Origin: Odiellus spinosus
Lineage: Eukaryota > Arthropoda > Arachnida > Opiliones > Phalangiidae
NCBI GenBank assembly: GCA_963920705.1
Contig: OY987227.1
Location: 10,767,602-10,831,601 of the forward strand
Direction: 5' to 3'
Length of the DNA stretch: 64,000 bases
Part shown: positions 11,196 through 23,190 of the stretch, in pieces
Numbering within the stretch: the first letter of the stretch is position 1
Layout: the number at the start of each line of letters is the position of its first letter
The notes under the pieces: generated by a model
What the model was told of the DNA's origin: nothing
Seen by the model: only the letters and a program-made list of their open reading frames with translations
Databases searched by the model: none
Made by a program: the position numbers and the translations under genes

Positions 11196-11969
11196 GGGGA
11201 AGGAGAGATATTGGGTAAGCGGGTGCTTATAAAATATCCATCCACCACCCCTTCTGACAAAACTGCGTGCTCGAGAAACGGCGAAATACTTCGTTACCTC
11301 AACTCCCCCCTTCATTCCTCTATTCCGTTTCTAAATCTTCTTCTGATGCATTTCTCAAGTGGTTTCGAGCACGCGCCCTCGATTTTGCGCGCGCTTTTTC
11401 TTGTAGGACTTCATAGAACGTTTCTCTTTCTCTCGCGCTCTTATTGCTCGAGCAAAAACCCGATCTTTTCTTTCAAAGAATCTTTTTTTTCCCCATTTTT
11501 TTTTTTTTTTTTTTTTTTTCTCTTCGGTCCTCTTATTTCTTTCTCGAAATCCAAGTTAAAAAAGCGAATGAATTAGAAGCTACGAGAGGTATAATCGCAT
11601 AGTATATTTTTATGTAACTGTTTCATTCGGTTTACTTTTTTTTTTTTTTTTACAAATCTTCTACATTTCTGTTTAAGTTAGAAGTTGTTCCTACTATTTT
11701 TTCCCCTATGTGGATTAAAATCAATTCTATATGAATTAAACAATTGTTCAACCGGAAAACGCAACAATTTTAAGCCTAATCACCCCTTAATTCGATGCTT
11801 TTTACTACAAAAAATAATATATATATATTTTTTATTATTTCGGTCCACATTTTTTCGATTGTAAAATTGCGAATTAGAAGTTTTTCTCATACTAATTGAT
11901 TTTTATACCTAATTATTGTTTTTATTTTGTTAGCTAATTAGACCTATTTAAAATTACTTCGTTCTCCCT
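10345..11969. mobile_element. Possible TTAA-flanked element with AGGGAGAA ends
   Basis: TTAA at 10341-10344 is followed by AGGGAGAATGAATG, and TTAA at 11970-11973 is preceded by the inverse of AGGGAGAACGAAG. These match the ends of the 28-kb TTAA-flanked MITE. If they pair, the element is about 1.6 kb, but they may equally be ends of two different degraded copies. No transposase is evident. Confidence 0.3.
10476..10541 (+). pseudogene. tRNA-derived fragment (retropseudogene or SINE head)
   Basis: The string contains a tRNA-like D-loop (TGGTAGAG), a variable loop AAGGTC, a T-arm GTGG-C-TTCGAAT-CCCAT, and an end CCTTCACCCA that resembles a mature 3' end with CCA. The 5' acceptor strand is absent and the anticodon region is shortened, so it is not a functional tRNA. 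The CCA-like end suggests retroposition. A SINE origin would need more copies, which I did not find here. Confidence 0.4.
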
Positions 11970-14789
11970 TTAATATCAACCGAGGATACGGGTGGTAAAA
12001 GTCATAAACACAGAATTGTATCGCGTGTATACAAAGATGGGCGGAATAAATTTAAATAATAAATTGTAAAAGCTTTCTTTAGTAACGATCCCTAGATCAT
12101 CTATAGTTTGAAAATCGGCTATCCTATTGCTCGGTAATCGTAGTCGCTGTACACATAAGCCATATACAACCTCCATTTATGCTTTCCCAAATACTCTTCT
12201 TTCTCCCATCCCCCATCTCTGTCTCCATCCATCCCCAGCATCATACCCTTCCCCCCTTTCCGATCTTTTCTCTTACCCACGACTCACTCTCTGCAGGGAT
12301 AAGCCAAAGAGTTCTATTTTCCATCCCCCAATCCTTCTTGCACCCCCTTGCCCCCTTTTCATGCCTATAGCTGGGTATCTTTCCCTTCCGCGAACGCTCG
12401 CTTTTGCTCTTGAGCTTCTTTTTTCCATGTAGCATCCATTCCATCTCCCTTCTCTTTGGTCATGGTACGTACGTGGCGAACGCGCGCGCTAGCTTCGTCG
12501 TCGTTTTAGGATGGTTTGCACGTGCTCTAAATCTCTATTCCCCGGTCTCCACCACGCGCGTTTCTCGAGCCCCCCTCCCCGAAGGTCGGTCCCCTTTCGG
12601 TGATCAATAGCCTTTTAGTCCGGCAATGGGAACGAGAGGATAAGGATGGGGGATGAGGATGGAGTCAGCTAGGAAGTAGGGTATCACCGAGGAAAGGAAG
12701 AGATAGATCAATGACGTCATATATATACTCTGTCCCGATGAAATATCTATATGTACTTTTAAATAATTTACAGATCGTTTCAGTTTAATTAAAAGTGGGC
12801 AGTCATGTGTAGTTTGTGAATATTTAATTAAAACCAACTGATGAAAATTTTAAAGATTGAACAAAACTGCGTCGAACCATGTATTAATTTTAAAGCCTAA
12901 CCTAATTATCTTAAGTGTAATTTTATCAAAAGTTGGAACTCTCTAAATTAGTTAATTTTGACATTTACGGGTCCTATAATATCCTATAATTTTTATTAAG
13001 TATTTCTGTAGAATCCTAAATTACTTCAGATGATCGAAAAAAATATTTAAATTTTCTCACTATCTTGAATTTTGTTTTTGGATAAAAAAAGAATAGGGTA
13101 GTGCGAACAGGAATTAAAGCTTGGGGTTTGTATGGGGGCATGAGCCCCTCTAGGGGGTTTCTATATAGTCGAGTGAAGGGAATGGAGCTCGCGTTTGAAG
13201 CTCAGTAATTACAAGGCGTTAGCCGAAATGGCGCGCTGAAATGCGGGGTGGGAAAGGGATCAGAAACGCTCTGCCTCAACCACCTCTGAGAATTATATAG
13301 CTCGCGTTTCAAGACTAGTAATAGAGGCCGTAAATCGGTTGTAACGATCAAACACGCTGATGGGAAATAGTTCTACCCTAAAATATAGGTATCATTTAAT
13401 TCTAAATAAACACCTTTAATTTTATGAGATAATTATTATAATTTTGAATTATTAAAGCTACTGGCCCAAATAAACTGTTAGTCTTAAAAGAAGCTGAAAG
13501 ATATTTTTTCGTGACATTATTAAAAAAAACTACAATCAAGCTTAATTTTCAAGAGAGTAATAATCATATTTTACTATTAAATTTTAATGTAATAGCAATT
13601 TAGCAGTGTCTTCGAATATTTATTAAATAAATAAATATTTGGAAAAGATGAAAATCTAGTTTAGATATGCAATTAGTAAATATATGGTCTTGTACAGTGT
13701 ATTATCAGTAACAAGTCGAACATAATTAATATCTAGAGTTAATTAAAATATCTCTTGGCAAAGAAAACCCAAAAATGGATAGACAAATAGAGAAATAACC
13801 CCTTCCGCCTTTGTTACGTATTAAATGAAACAAATCGAACAGATTTCAGACGGGAAGCGATTTTGGATACTTTACCAATCAAGATAAATTTACATAATCT
13901 ATTTTTATTTCTACCTTGTTTAATATTACGTATCATTCCGCGTAGTTTTATCTATTGCGCGTACTGTTCTTTAATTAAAACAGGAGATATTTAAGCCGGG
14001 AGAAATTTGAAATTTCATTCCCGAGAGGATGTGGGAGTTGGGGATAAAACCCCGTTTTTACTTCCCACTCGTTTTAATAAGAACCCCCGTGACCTAATCG
14101 TGATTTTAGTTAGGAGAGTATCTAACCTCTTCTAAGGGAAGGTTGGGGGGAGGGGGTTACGAGAGTTTAAAGGGAAAATTTAAATATAGGAAGATATAAT
14201 ATATGTATAACTAGTCTATTCCAATTTAATCATTTAAATAATTAAATTTTAAATTTTGGATGTATTTCAATATTTTGAAATGGACAAAGATATTATTTTC
14301 GAAAATTAAGATGGTTTTTATACTCGAATTTGGGTTTATTCTAAGATTACAGTTGTCTTTGAAAAAATAATGTTTTAACGATATTTCCAAAAATACTACT
14401 TAAATTCCATTTGAATTGAAACTAACGAAATGTATGTGTCAACCCCACTTTAAATAGTGTATGAGTTTGACTGTAATTCTAATATTATGACGTCATTGAG
14501 CCCTTATTTCTTATAGTACTTAAATTGATAGTTGATTAATGGTTAAGGGTATCCATCCTATATAATAAATATTATTTTCTAAATTACCTCTATCTCGAAA
14601 AAAAAAGTTTTTAAAAATACGAATTCGACGCCATAAGGGCTAGTAAACTATTAAGATAATTACAAAAAAATATACCCGCATTTTTATATAATCAAATTTA
14701 GTCACAAAATACAATGGCGGCCCAATTATAAAGCGGTTTAGTAAAATAGAAAAAAAAATCTGCTTTTAAATAGTCCAGGGAGAAATGTA
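11196..14789. other. AT-rich DNA with pyrimidine-rich patches, no gene seen
   Basis: C/T-rich blocks (12180-12420) and a GCGC-rich block (12470-12560) make spurious open frames on both strands. A T run lies at 11496-11519. No splice-bounded coding segment was found. Confidence 0.45.
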
Positions 14790-15296
14790 ATTATACAAAA
14801 AAGAGGTTGCTTCGCACCCTTAAAAAAACTCTTTATCTAACTCGAATCAAACCCGTGAAGGGACAGAAATTATTTGTTAGAGAAAGAGCAATTTCATATC
14901 TTTAAAATTATAGTTAGTAGATTTAGTCTACTACTTCAAAGATTTTATTACTATTATATATTTTCCAAAAAACGGATAAAGACGACCTAGGACTAATGAT
15001 AAATATATATACATTAAACGAACTCCATCTTTAGCTAATTTTATTAGTGATACTGATAGAATTTAAAATAAACATCAATGGGAGAGGATGGTTAACTAGG
15101 TCGTCTTTATCCGTTTTTTGGAAAATATATAATAGTAATAAAATCTTTGAAGTAGTAGACTAAATCTACTAACTATAATTTTAAAGATATGAAATTGCTC
15201 TTTCTCTAACAAATAATTTCTGTCCCTTCACGGGTTTGATTCGAGTTAGATAAAGAGTTTTTTTAAGGGTGCGAAGCAACCTCTTTTTTGTATAAT
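14790..15296. mobile_element. 507-bp palindrome (foldback-type element) with 201-bp arms
   Basis: Bases 14790-14990 are repeated in reverse complement at 15096-15296, with no mismatch seen on reading, around a 105-bp loop. Ends read ATTATACAAAAAAGAGGTTG and its inverse. The bases just outside both arms share AGAAAT, which may be part of the end. Near identity of the arms implies recent origin or ongoing correction of one arm by the other. It has no coding frame. Confidence 0.85.
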
Positions 15297-15419
15297 TTCT
15301 GTCCTTTTTTCTCCAAAAATATACACCTTTTCCACATTTCACTATTTTGCTTTATAGGTTTATTGAACTTTAATTCTTACTAATGCTGAATAAAAATTAA
15401 AGCGTTTAATTGAGGCTTC

Positions 15420-15930
15420 AATCTATTCGTAATTGAGACCCTGGTACAAATCTCGAAAGGCAGAGATTAACTAACCTAACCTTACCTAAGTTGTAAAACA
15501 GGGATGGGCTAGTTCAATTGATTAACTAACCTAAACTAATCTTACCTAAAATACTACAAGAGGAACGGGTTAGCCCGAGTTATAGGGATTACCTAGTTGG
15601 AGGGATGGGCTATTTCCAGTGTTTAATTAACCTAATTTAACCTTAAAGATTACTTGATGGAATGGGTAACCCGAGGGATTAACTAGTTGGAACGATGGGC
15701 TAATTCGAGGAATTAACTAACCTAACCTAGCCTTACCTAAAATATTACAAATAGCCCGAGCTAAGGATTAACTAGTTGGAAGGATTGGCTAATTAGAGGG
15801 ATTAACTAACCTAACCTCACCTTAAAGATTACCAGATGGACGGGGGAGGTCGAGGGATTAACTAACCTAGCCTTACCTAAAATATTACAAGAGGGACGGG
15901 CTAGACCGAGCTAGAGATTAAATTTATAAT
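15420..15930. repeat. Degenerate tandem repeat of CTAACCTAACC-containing units
   Basis: Irregular units combine GATTAACTAACCTAACC, TTACCTAAAATATTACAAG, and GGGACGGGCTAG or GGATGGGCTAATTCGAG. Unit length varies (roughly 50-120 bp). The short CCTAA runs look telomere-like but are scattered inside longer units. Confidence 0.7.
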
Positions 15931-15935
15931 ATTGA

Positions 15936-16838
15936 ATCGCATCGACAAAAAATGAGCATGGAAAGCGAAACAATTCTTTAAAGCAGCATGAGAACATAAT
16001 TCTGGAGACCAGAAGTATGTGGCCGTTTATTTAACTCGCCGACATCAATTTCCGTTTCGTATATCCTATTTAAAATTCTAAATCTTTATTTTTTATTATA
16101 ATTGAGTTAGACGTGATTTAGATACAGACTTCAATAATTGGTCTACTACTTAATAGCAACGTTATTACGTAGTTGTAATGACGAAGCTATTGGATCTAAA
16201 GCACATCCTAGTCGCAAAACTCAAGTATTTTAAAAAATAAAGTAGAGATTGAAAACGTTAAACTATAAATTTCATGTGTAATCGAGCACTTGGCAGGATA
16301 TGAAGTCCAACTCGAGTGATATTTAATCCCTAGAACTCTCATTGTGAAATGTTTTTACAGTGACTTACTATATTATATTGGCCACATTTCTAGGTAAGGC
16401 GATTTACATTCAATCGCTTCGGTTTATTCGAGTACTCTACCCAAAAGATCGTGAGAAATGAGTCTCTTATCACCGAAATATAGGTGAGAAACGATTGCCT
16501 AAACAATCGAATACGTCACCATTGCACAAACGAGAGGGCTCGCCACAATTTTAAACGCTTACGTAAACCACGCATTGGTACAGTGCATCTGTGAGTACTG
16601 AATATGCAAATCTCGTTTATATAGGCCGAGAAGAGATACATTATTAAAGTTAAAAAATCAAATGATAAGAAAATCATTCCAACTTTTTAATTACGGTGAA
16701 TTAGGGTGAATATAATGGGATACTCATGATATGACATAATAGTCAAAATTAGACGGCTGAAGAGGGCTACCCTAGTAAAAGAACCCAATAAATGCAATTT
16801 TCCGTTAACGATAAAAAATGCCATTAAAAAAAACTTAT
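15936..16838. other. AT-rich DNA, no gene seen
   Basis: No repeat, RNA gene or coding segment is recognised. Confidence 0.4.
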
Positions 16839-17245
16839 CAACTGTTTAATAAAATCAATTTTTGTTTATCAATTTAAAGCCAATTAATAAAGCTCGGCTA
16901 GTTATATGTTTTACCCTTTTCGCCACCCATACAGGCATCTGTCTCTCTATTAACTCGAATTCGATGGATATTAATTATCATTCTACTGTTTAAGAAATAA
17001 AATTTTGTTTACCATTTTGAAGCAATTAATAAAGCTCGGCTAAGCTTATGATTTCACCCTTTTGTAACCCATTCAGGCGCCTTACTTTCTATTAACTCGA
17101 ATTCGATGGATATTCCTTATCATTCTACTGTTTAAGAAATAAAATTTTTGTTTATTCATTTTGAAGCAATTAGTAAAGCTCGGCTAAGCTTAAGATTTCA
17201 CCCTTTTGTAACCCATTCAGGTACCTTACTTTCTATTACTTCGTA
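16839..17245. repeat. ~143-bp tandem repeat, about three copies
   Basis: The landmark AATAAAGCTCGGCTA recurs near 16886, 17029 and 17173 (TAGTAAAGC in the last). TTAACTCGAATTCGATGGAT, TTTCACCCTTTTGTAACCCA and similar blocks recur in order. The first copy is the most diverged and the last is cut short. Confidence 0.85.
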
Positions 17246-18994
17246 TACTTAATCAACATTTCATTATTGAAATCTGTGTTTAACTAGAGATACTCTTGTA
17301 CCTGATCGAAGTCTTATCAAATTTTTTCAAAAGTACCTTTGTCTGTATTAATTCGAATTCAGTGGACGGTGGGAAGAGGGAAACGACGACGACGACGACG
17401 ACGACGACGCTTTCAGTTATCAAGCGCCGCGGGTCCATTGGAAAAGACATTACGGTTTCTGATGAAATTCGAGTTCAGATAAAGGGATAAACACGAACGT
17501 GTTTATCCTAATAAAAATATTTTTCGTGCCCATAGCGTGCTTACTTGTTAAAAGCTGGTTTTACATTTTTTTCTAGGCAGTAGTTATCTACGGGTGGGTG
17601 AAAATTTGGCATATCGTAGACTATAATTACAAAGATGACGAATTAAAGACTGATTATGCTAGGAAGTAGTATAACGCCAACCTTGATCCACCCAATTGAT
17701 CGACTTTCAAATGATCGAAAGTTTTTTTGTTTTTTTTTTTTGTTTTAATTATATGATTGAAATACTTAAGGTTTGATTAGATTAGTTTTTTAAACTCAAT
17801 TGATTATTTTGACCCAAATTATTCGTGGACACCAAGGGGGGTATTTAATTTTTTATCTGTATTTTCACTCTTTTCACAAATATAAGTTCATCTATTTGAA
17901 ACTGAAACTGAATTGAAGTAGATCATTATAATTAAGTTGCCTAATCAATTAAGTTGTTAAGTTGTTAATTATAAGTTGCCTAATCAAGATTAAACATGCT
18001 TTTAGCGTTGCCTTAAGAGCGAAAACTGAACCTATGACTATTAAAAAAATGGACACCTTTATATAGATAAAGATATCTTAACCCTGGCGTTCATGAGCAT
18101 CCTTTAACGGCAAACAGTGGCAGAAGTAGGAACTAACAAAACCCCATACGGGGGTGCTATGGATGTAGTAAATGGTTTTGTTATAGTTACTAATTTGCCT
18201 CTGTTTTCCGTTAGAGGACGCTTACAAACAGCAGAGTTTGTTATTCATCTTTTTATTATGGTGTTCATTATTAATAGTCCTAGGTCAGGGCCCAATTTTT
18301 TCTCTTCACCTTCACTTTAAAAGTCACAATACAACTGAAAAAGAAATAATCATAAAGTGTAGTTTTAAGGGAAAAAAATTCCCCAAATCTCTTTTATATA
18401 TTCCGAAATAAGAACCTCGATCTTTTCAAAGGATCTTTTTATTCAACTAGAGAGAAAACGCGGTCTTTCTCTTCAAGGAAAAAAAAAAAAAAAAAAAAAA
18501 AAAAAGCAGACGATTTTTTTATTATTTTCTAGTTCCCTTCTCTCTCTGTATACTTTTTTATACTTCTTTTTCTCGTCGGTTCACCGAAACAAAAGATCGT
18601 TTCAAATTTCTATTTCAATAATATACACACACATCACCGCGAGAGAGCCTGGCTGGGGATTTCTCCATATAGAGAAAAATAAATTCTGCTATAATATCCA
18701 TTTAAATCTCCGCCCGCGCGCATGCGTCAAGCTATCTAGACTCCTATTACCGGGCAAGCTAAATCTCTCGCGCTCAAGTTCCTTTCTTTATTGTATTTCC
18801 CGGCGCGCGCTCGTATCAAGAAAGCTTTGTTTGGCTGCCTTGTTAAATGTCGAGGCTCTAATATCGCTAGTTTTAGCGCTCTCGTGGAAAAAAAGCGCGT
18901 GCCGCTTAAAGGGAAGATAAAATGAATAAAAAATATAGTAAACCTAATTTTTTAAAGTAAAAATGCAACCTGAAGCGATACAGGACTTGCCAAA
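17246..18994. other. Non-coding DNA with homopolymers, no gene seen
   Basis: It contains an (ACG)n run and a 27-base A run at 18479-18505. Short frames in it are not supported by splice signals. Confidence 0.45.
17383..17409. repeat. (ACG)n microsatellite
   Basis: Nine ACG triplets in a row. Confidence 0.9.
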
Positions 18995-19166
18995 AGCTGC
19001 GTTATTACTAGGCCTTGAAATCGATTTAAACCGTTTAGTCGTGTGAATGGGAAACCGTCTTTTCTCGAATCGATTTGATTCGATTTCTCGAAACTGCTTC
19101 GGGAACCTGTTTCATACCGATTCAGTTTCAACAGCCGATAAATGAAGCTACAATAGCTGCGTTCCC
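18995..19166. mobile_element. MITE family F1, truncated copy
   Basis: The copy starts AGCTGCGTTATTACTAGGCC and runs through the family core AATCGATTTAAACCG, GGAAACCGTC, CGATTTGATTCGATTTC and CAACAGCCGATA. It ends early at AGCTGCGTTCCC. Fuller copies lie at 22.6, 35.6 and 51.5 kb. Confidence 0.7.
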
Positions 19167-20214
19167 AACGAGGGAAATAAAAAAATCGAATTTGGTCTTA
19201 AATGGTCCAAGTTAAAAAAATTAAATAATAACCTGCATCCATTTATTTGCATATATCCATCTTCCCTTTATAAAAGCGCGGTAAAGATTTGGCGTCAAAA
19301 TGGAGTTTTCGTTGCTCTCCTCCCCTCATCCCCCCTTAGGACTTTGCCCCCCTTTGGACTTGAAGTCTTTGGCGCGCCACCCCCACGAGACTCGTTAAAT
19401 TCCCATCAAGTTAAAGAGACCGCGTGCTAAAGCTTTGCTCCGTTTTAGCGAAAAGCTCGCGCGCGCAAAGCACAGCCGCTGACACATAAGCTCGCATGCA
19501 ACTATAAAGTCTATTAGATATAAAAATATATAACAATATTATAGTCTATAAAGAAAACCCTGTTATTTCATTTTTTTTTTTTTTTTTTTTGTTCCTACCT
19601 CTTTCTCTCGGTACTCACACTCTTTTTCCCGCCGTTCTATGGAATATAGTGGGATTTTTCAAGATCCATTTAGAAAAATATGACGGGGGTAAAAAAGCGC
19701 CCGCTAAGGAGGGCTTTAAAGGGTTAGTTCCTCTATTTTATTTCCCGCAATTTAATTTTAATATTTTATTCATTAAATTAATTAAAAAAAATAATAATAA
19801 TATTTAATAATTCTTCCGTTTCAATATCAATTATTTGGATTGTTAATTAAATTTTGAATTGATAGAGAAATTTAAAATTAGGCCCAATTATCTTGTTAAA
19901 CTATAATTAGACATAATTGCTATTAAAATTAAGTCTAGAAAAAAACGATTTAAGGCTATAATGGTTAAAGAAATGCGCTGGAAAATTTAAATTATGCCTG
20001 ACAATTTTAAAGTTCAGAAAATTTGTATTCGTCCTAATTAATGGTCAGTGGAAAATATTCAAAACGCGCCAAATATTATAAGGAAGGAGTCGAAAAAAAA
20101 TTAAGTTAGGATTAATATAATGGTCATTAAAAAGTTCAAATGGAGTAGTTGACGAAAATAACTGGGAAATTAAAAATTTATTATTAATTATTTAGTAAAA
20201 CGTCAGAAAAACTC
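19167..20214. other. AT-rich DNA, no gene seen
   Basis: It contains a T run at about 19569-19590 and GCGC patches. No feature is recognised. Confidence 0.4.
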
Positions 20215-20430
20215 AAACTCCGGCCTATTCTTTTAATGTTAACACATTACAAGCACTGTTGACGGTTGAAATAATATGATTGGTCCGAATTTATATTAAC
20301 TTTCTTTCAAATTTTACCAAACTTCAGAAATTAATTTTAAAAATTCTTGAATACGTTTTTTTCGCATGGTGATTCCGAAAATAAATTAAAACGCTGTTCC
20401 ATTTTTAGCTTCATGTTTCCCTTTAAGCAA
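20215..20430 (-). repeat. Dispersed repeat family G, copy 1
   Basis: In reverse complement this starts TTAAAGGGAAACATGAAGC and passes through AAAATGGAACAG, CGGAATCACCATG and ACGTATTCAAGAA. It ends in CAACAGTGCTTGTAATGTG and AACATTAAAAGAATAGGCC. The same order is found at 28874-29197. Confidence 0.65.
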
Positions 20431-21846
20431 AAATTTGAAATCTATAGAGGCTTTAAAATGTGATTTAACTAACCGTTTTAAAGATGAGTTAACGCCTTTT
20501 AAAAAGGGAGTCTTTGATAGGCAGTAAATAAAAGGATATATAGGGTTGCTAGCGCGCAGGCAACGAGGCTTAAGGTTTCTTCCGGTTTCCTTACTGTTTA
20601 TATTTTTATATTTTTTTGAATCATGCTTATATCGTTTGGAGGCGTTATATTTTAGTGATGCCGAGAAAGACCTTTAAAAGATATAGGGTAGTACCGTATA
20701 AACAGACTCCTTTGTTTGAAACGTCCCTCTTATATAAAGCCTATAGCTTATTTTGTTATTTCGTATATATAACTTTTTACCGCGTTGCAAAGTGCTTACG
20801 GTTAGAACAGTGGTTGCTTATTTTTCTGTTTTGGCGCAATAAATGCGCCCTTTTTTCTGAGCTTAACGCGCCCTTAACGCGCGCGGGCGTTTATATAAAA
20901 ACGTTTATTATTTTTTTTTTCCTTATAAAAGGACCAAAATTCCAATTCAAAAACCGGTTATCAAAGACAAATTGACGCCATTTCTAAGATTGTAAAGCGA
21001 AACATATATTAAGTCATTTGAAACTTTATGATTTCATTTCCTGGCGAACGTAGCATCGTCTGCTATAAGGTTTTATCCTCATTTAGATATTATATTATGA
21101 ATTTTCAATTGCCTTTCATTTGTGGGAGATATAGAAATTTTTATTTTAAAAATTCGAAAATGGCGATTATAAAATATGTATTTTTACTATCGTGGTAATT
21201 TTTCTATGATTCTATAAATATATTTTAAATATATTCCACAAATTCTAATTAATTATCATTTGAAGTTGATGAGAAATTAATAATTAAAGATTAATTTAAT
21301 TATTAAAACAATTGTTTGAAATTAGCGCCTGTAAAAGTGTTCCAACCACTGCGCTTTGGTGTTATGGGTGAAGCCTAACCTATTGCACCTTTGCCGTTAT
21401 ATTAATAAATTGCCAATAATTGTAGTTTTGGGTTTTTATATACAATTCAGAGATTCTTATCTTGAAAATTTTTCTACGCAAACAACTCTATGATAATTTA
21501 GGTTCCTTTTAAGAATGCAATTCTATAACCTTTTTAGTTAAAATTACGATAATCGATATTTTAATTAATTCTGTATAAAATTTCATAACTAATTTACAAC
21601 CTCATTAGTTAATTAAATTTCTATTTTAAAAATATATTTATATAATAATATTGGTTCCATCTAAGTACCCAACTAATAATAGAACCCTTACCAATATAAT
21701 ATTTTATAATTCTGCAACAAAATAACAAAAACAAAAATGGAAATTTAGAATTAAAATTTTACATTTGACGTAAATTAAAAGAGATGAGGTTTAATAGAGG
21801 GGGTAGTAACTTTAACTCTAGGCTATAATATCCTCCCCCCGCTTAC
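20431..21846. other. AT-rich DNA with a short F3 fragment
   Basis: Bases about 21125-21210 (AAAATGGCGATTATAAAATA followed by TGTATTTTTACTATCG) match a piece of family F3. Nothing coding is recognised before the candidate exon at 21847. Confidence 0.4.
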
Positions 21847-21990
21847 CCACCAATCTTGGCCCCTTTTCGCTGGCTTCCTGACGATACTCGCTAACTGGCT
21901 CGTATATATAGCGGCCGAGAGGTAATCAATGAAAAGCATTACAGCATTAGCCATTATAGTCGCGGCGAACGCGTTAACGTCGGGAATTGC
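21847..21990 (-). CDS. Candidate internal exon, unknown gene
   Basis: Reading the minus strand, a pyrimidine-rich tract ending TTTTCCCCTACAG precedes 144 open bases (48 codons, phase 0 at both ends). A donor GTAAGC follows. The peptide begins AIPDVNAFAATIMANAVMLF, is hydrophobic in its first half, and ends RKPAKRGQDWW, so a membrane segment is possible. Base composition is richer in GC than the flanks. It cannot join the EH1-motif exon directly, because that phase-1 junction meets a stop after five codons. I do not recognise the family. It may belong to another minus-strand gene or be a chance match. Confidence 0.35.
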
Positions 21991-22635
21991 CTGTAGGGGA
22001 AAAGAAAGGTTCGGGGGGAGGGCTTCGAAAGGGGTAGGGGGTGAGAAAACCTCGAAAGAGCTGCTATATAAGCGATATCCCAATTTCGCAGCGAGGATGT
22101 TTTTCTAAGGGTCGTTTATGATCAATAAAGCGCCTGATTAATTCGGTCACGTACGAAGCTCGCCCGGACTAACGGAGGGAAAGAGGAGGGGGGGCAAAAG
22201 GGGATATCCCCACATTAATATCCTCTTTTCTACCCCTATAGGGGGAGGAACAAATCAAAATACACCATATAAGGGAAAAATTTATTGATATTTATAACAT
22301 TACATGTTAAATTGCTACTAAATTGATCATACGAACGAAAATATTCCAAATTGCACCACTTATCGGAGGAAAAAATAACGGAATTATCAATATTATTGTC
22401 ATTTATAAATCATTTTCATAATTGACAATTTGTTGCTAATTTATTTTTGTATTCTATTGGAATATTTCCTTTAAGTTTACAATTGTAAATCCTAAAATTT
22501 CGAAGTAAATTAACCTGGTTTTATAATAGCCATGTGACTTTATATTGATGACGTAGTTTTGCAGGAAGTTTCATTTTAAAAATTTCGGAAATGGTGGCTA
22601 TAAAATATGTATTTTTACTGTCGCGGTAATTTTTC

Positions 22636-23130
22636 TATAGCTGCGTTCATACTAGGCCTTGGAATCGATTTAAACCGTTTAAAACCGTTTAAAATATTTC
22701 GCTTTAGTCGTAAACGGGAAACCGTCTTTTCTCGAATCGATTTGATTCGATTTCTCGAAACTGCTTCGGGAACCAGTTTCGTACCGATTCGGTTTCAACA
22801 ACCTATAGATGAAGCTACAATAAATCGATTTATAAAGATAATGCATAAACACGTGACGCTTAAAACGATTCCTGGCGATTTAAATATCGGTTTGAATTTA
22901 CCGTTTCAAATCGATTAAGAAATCTTAAACTGCGTTCACACTTCAGACTTCGAAACCGTTTTTAACCGTTTTGGAAAGGTTAAATTATAAAATTTTGGGG
23001 TTACCCGTGTAGATCTATCATCAAGAAACCAAATTAATATCTAGAAAAGTCGATTTGAACATTCGAAACGGTTTGAAAACGGTTCCAAAGTGCCAAGTGT
23101 GAACGTAGCTTAAGTGTGACCGTAACTATA
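22636..23130. mobile_element. MITE family F1, copy with nested F2
   Basis: The ends read TATAGCTGCGTTCATACTAG and, in reverse, TATAGTTACGGTCACACTTA, an imperfect inverted pair. The core is rich in AAACCGTTTAAAACCGTTT and CGATTTGATTCGATTTC. Removing the F2 insert leaves GATTAAGAAATCTTAAGTG, matching the end of the copy at 35.6 kb. An open frame across it is incidental to the repeat. Confidence 0.75.
22929..23109. mobile_element. MITE family F2, copy i (nested)
   Basis: The ends read ACTGCGTTCACACTT and, in reverse, GCTACGTTCACACTT, followed inward by GAAACCG-type motifs. TTAA stands at both borders (22925-22928 and 23110-23113), either as target duplication or as part of the end. The 181-bp body has no coding frame. 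Confidence 0.75.
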
Positions 23131-23190
23131 TATTTTGAACCGTTTTTTAACGATCTTTCCGAAAATTGTACTCAATTTCTATTTGGAAAT

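Larger units (their letters stand above)
22530..23190 (+). repeat. F3 copy interrupted by a nested pair of MITEs
   Basis: F3 sequence (TTGATGACGTAGTTTTGC, then TGTATTTTTACTGTCGCGG) runs to about 22635. It resumes after 23130 with GATCTTTCCGAAAATTGTAC, the same tail seen in the copy at 3.9-4.2 kb. Between them sits an F1 MITE that itself holds an F2 MITE. The order of arrival is F3, then F1, then F2. Confidence 0.65.

Noticed and set aside
15420-15930. Interstitial telomere (CCTAA runs)
   Set aside because: CCTAA words are embedded in longer irregular units rather than a continuous short-motif array.
22607-22918. 103-codon plus-strand frame
   Set aside because: It lies across the F3/F1 junction of the nested mobile elements and is incidental to the MITE sequence.
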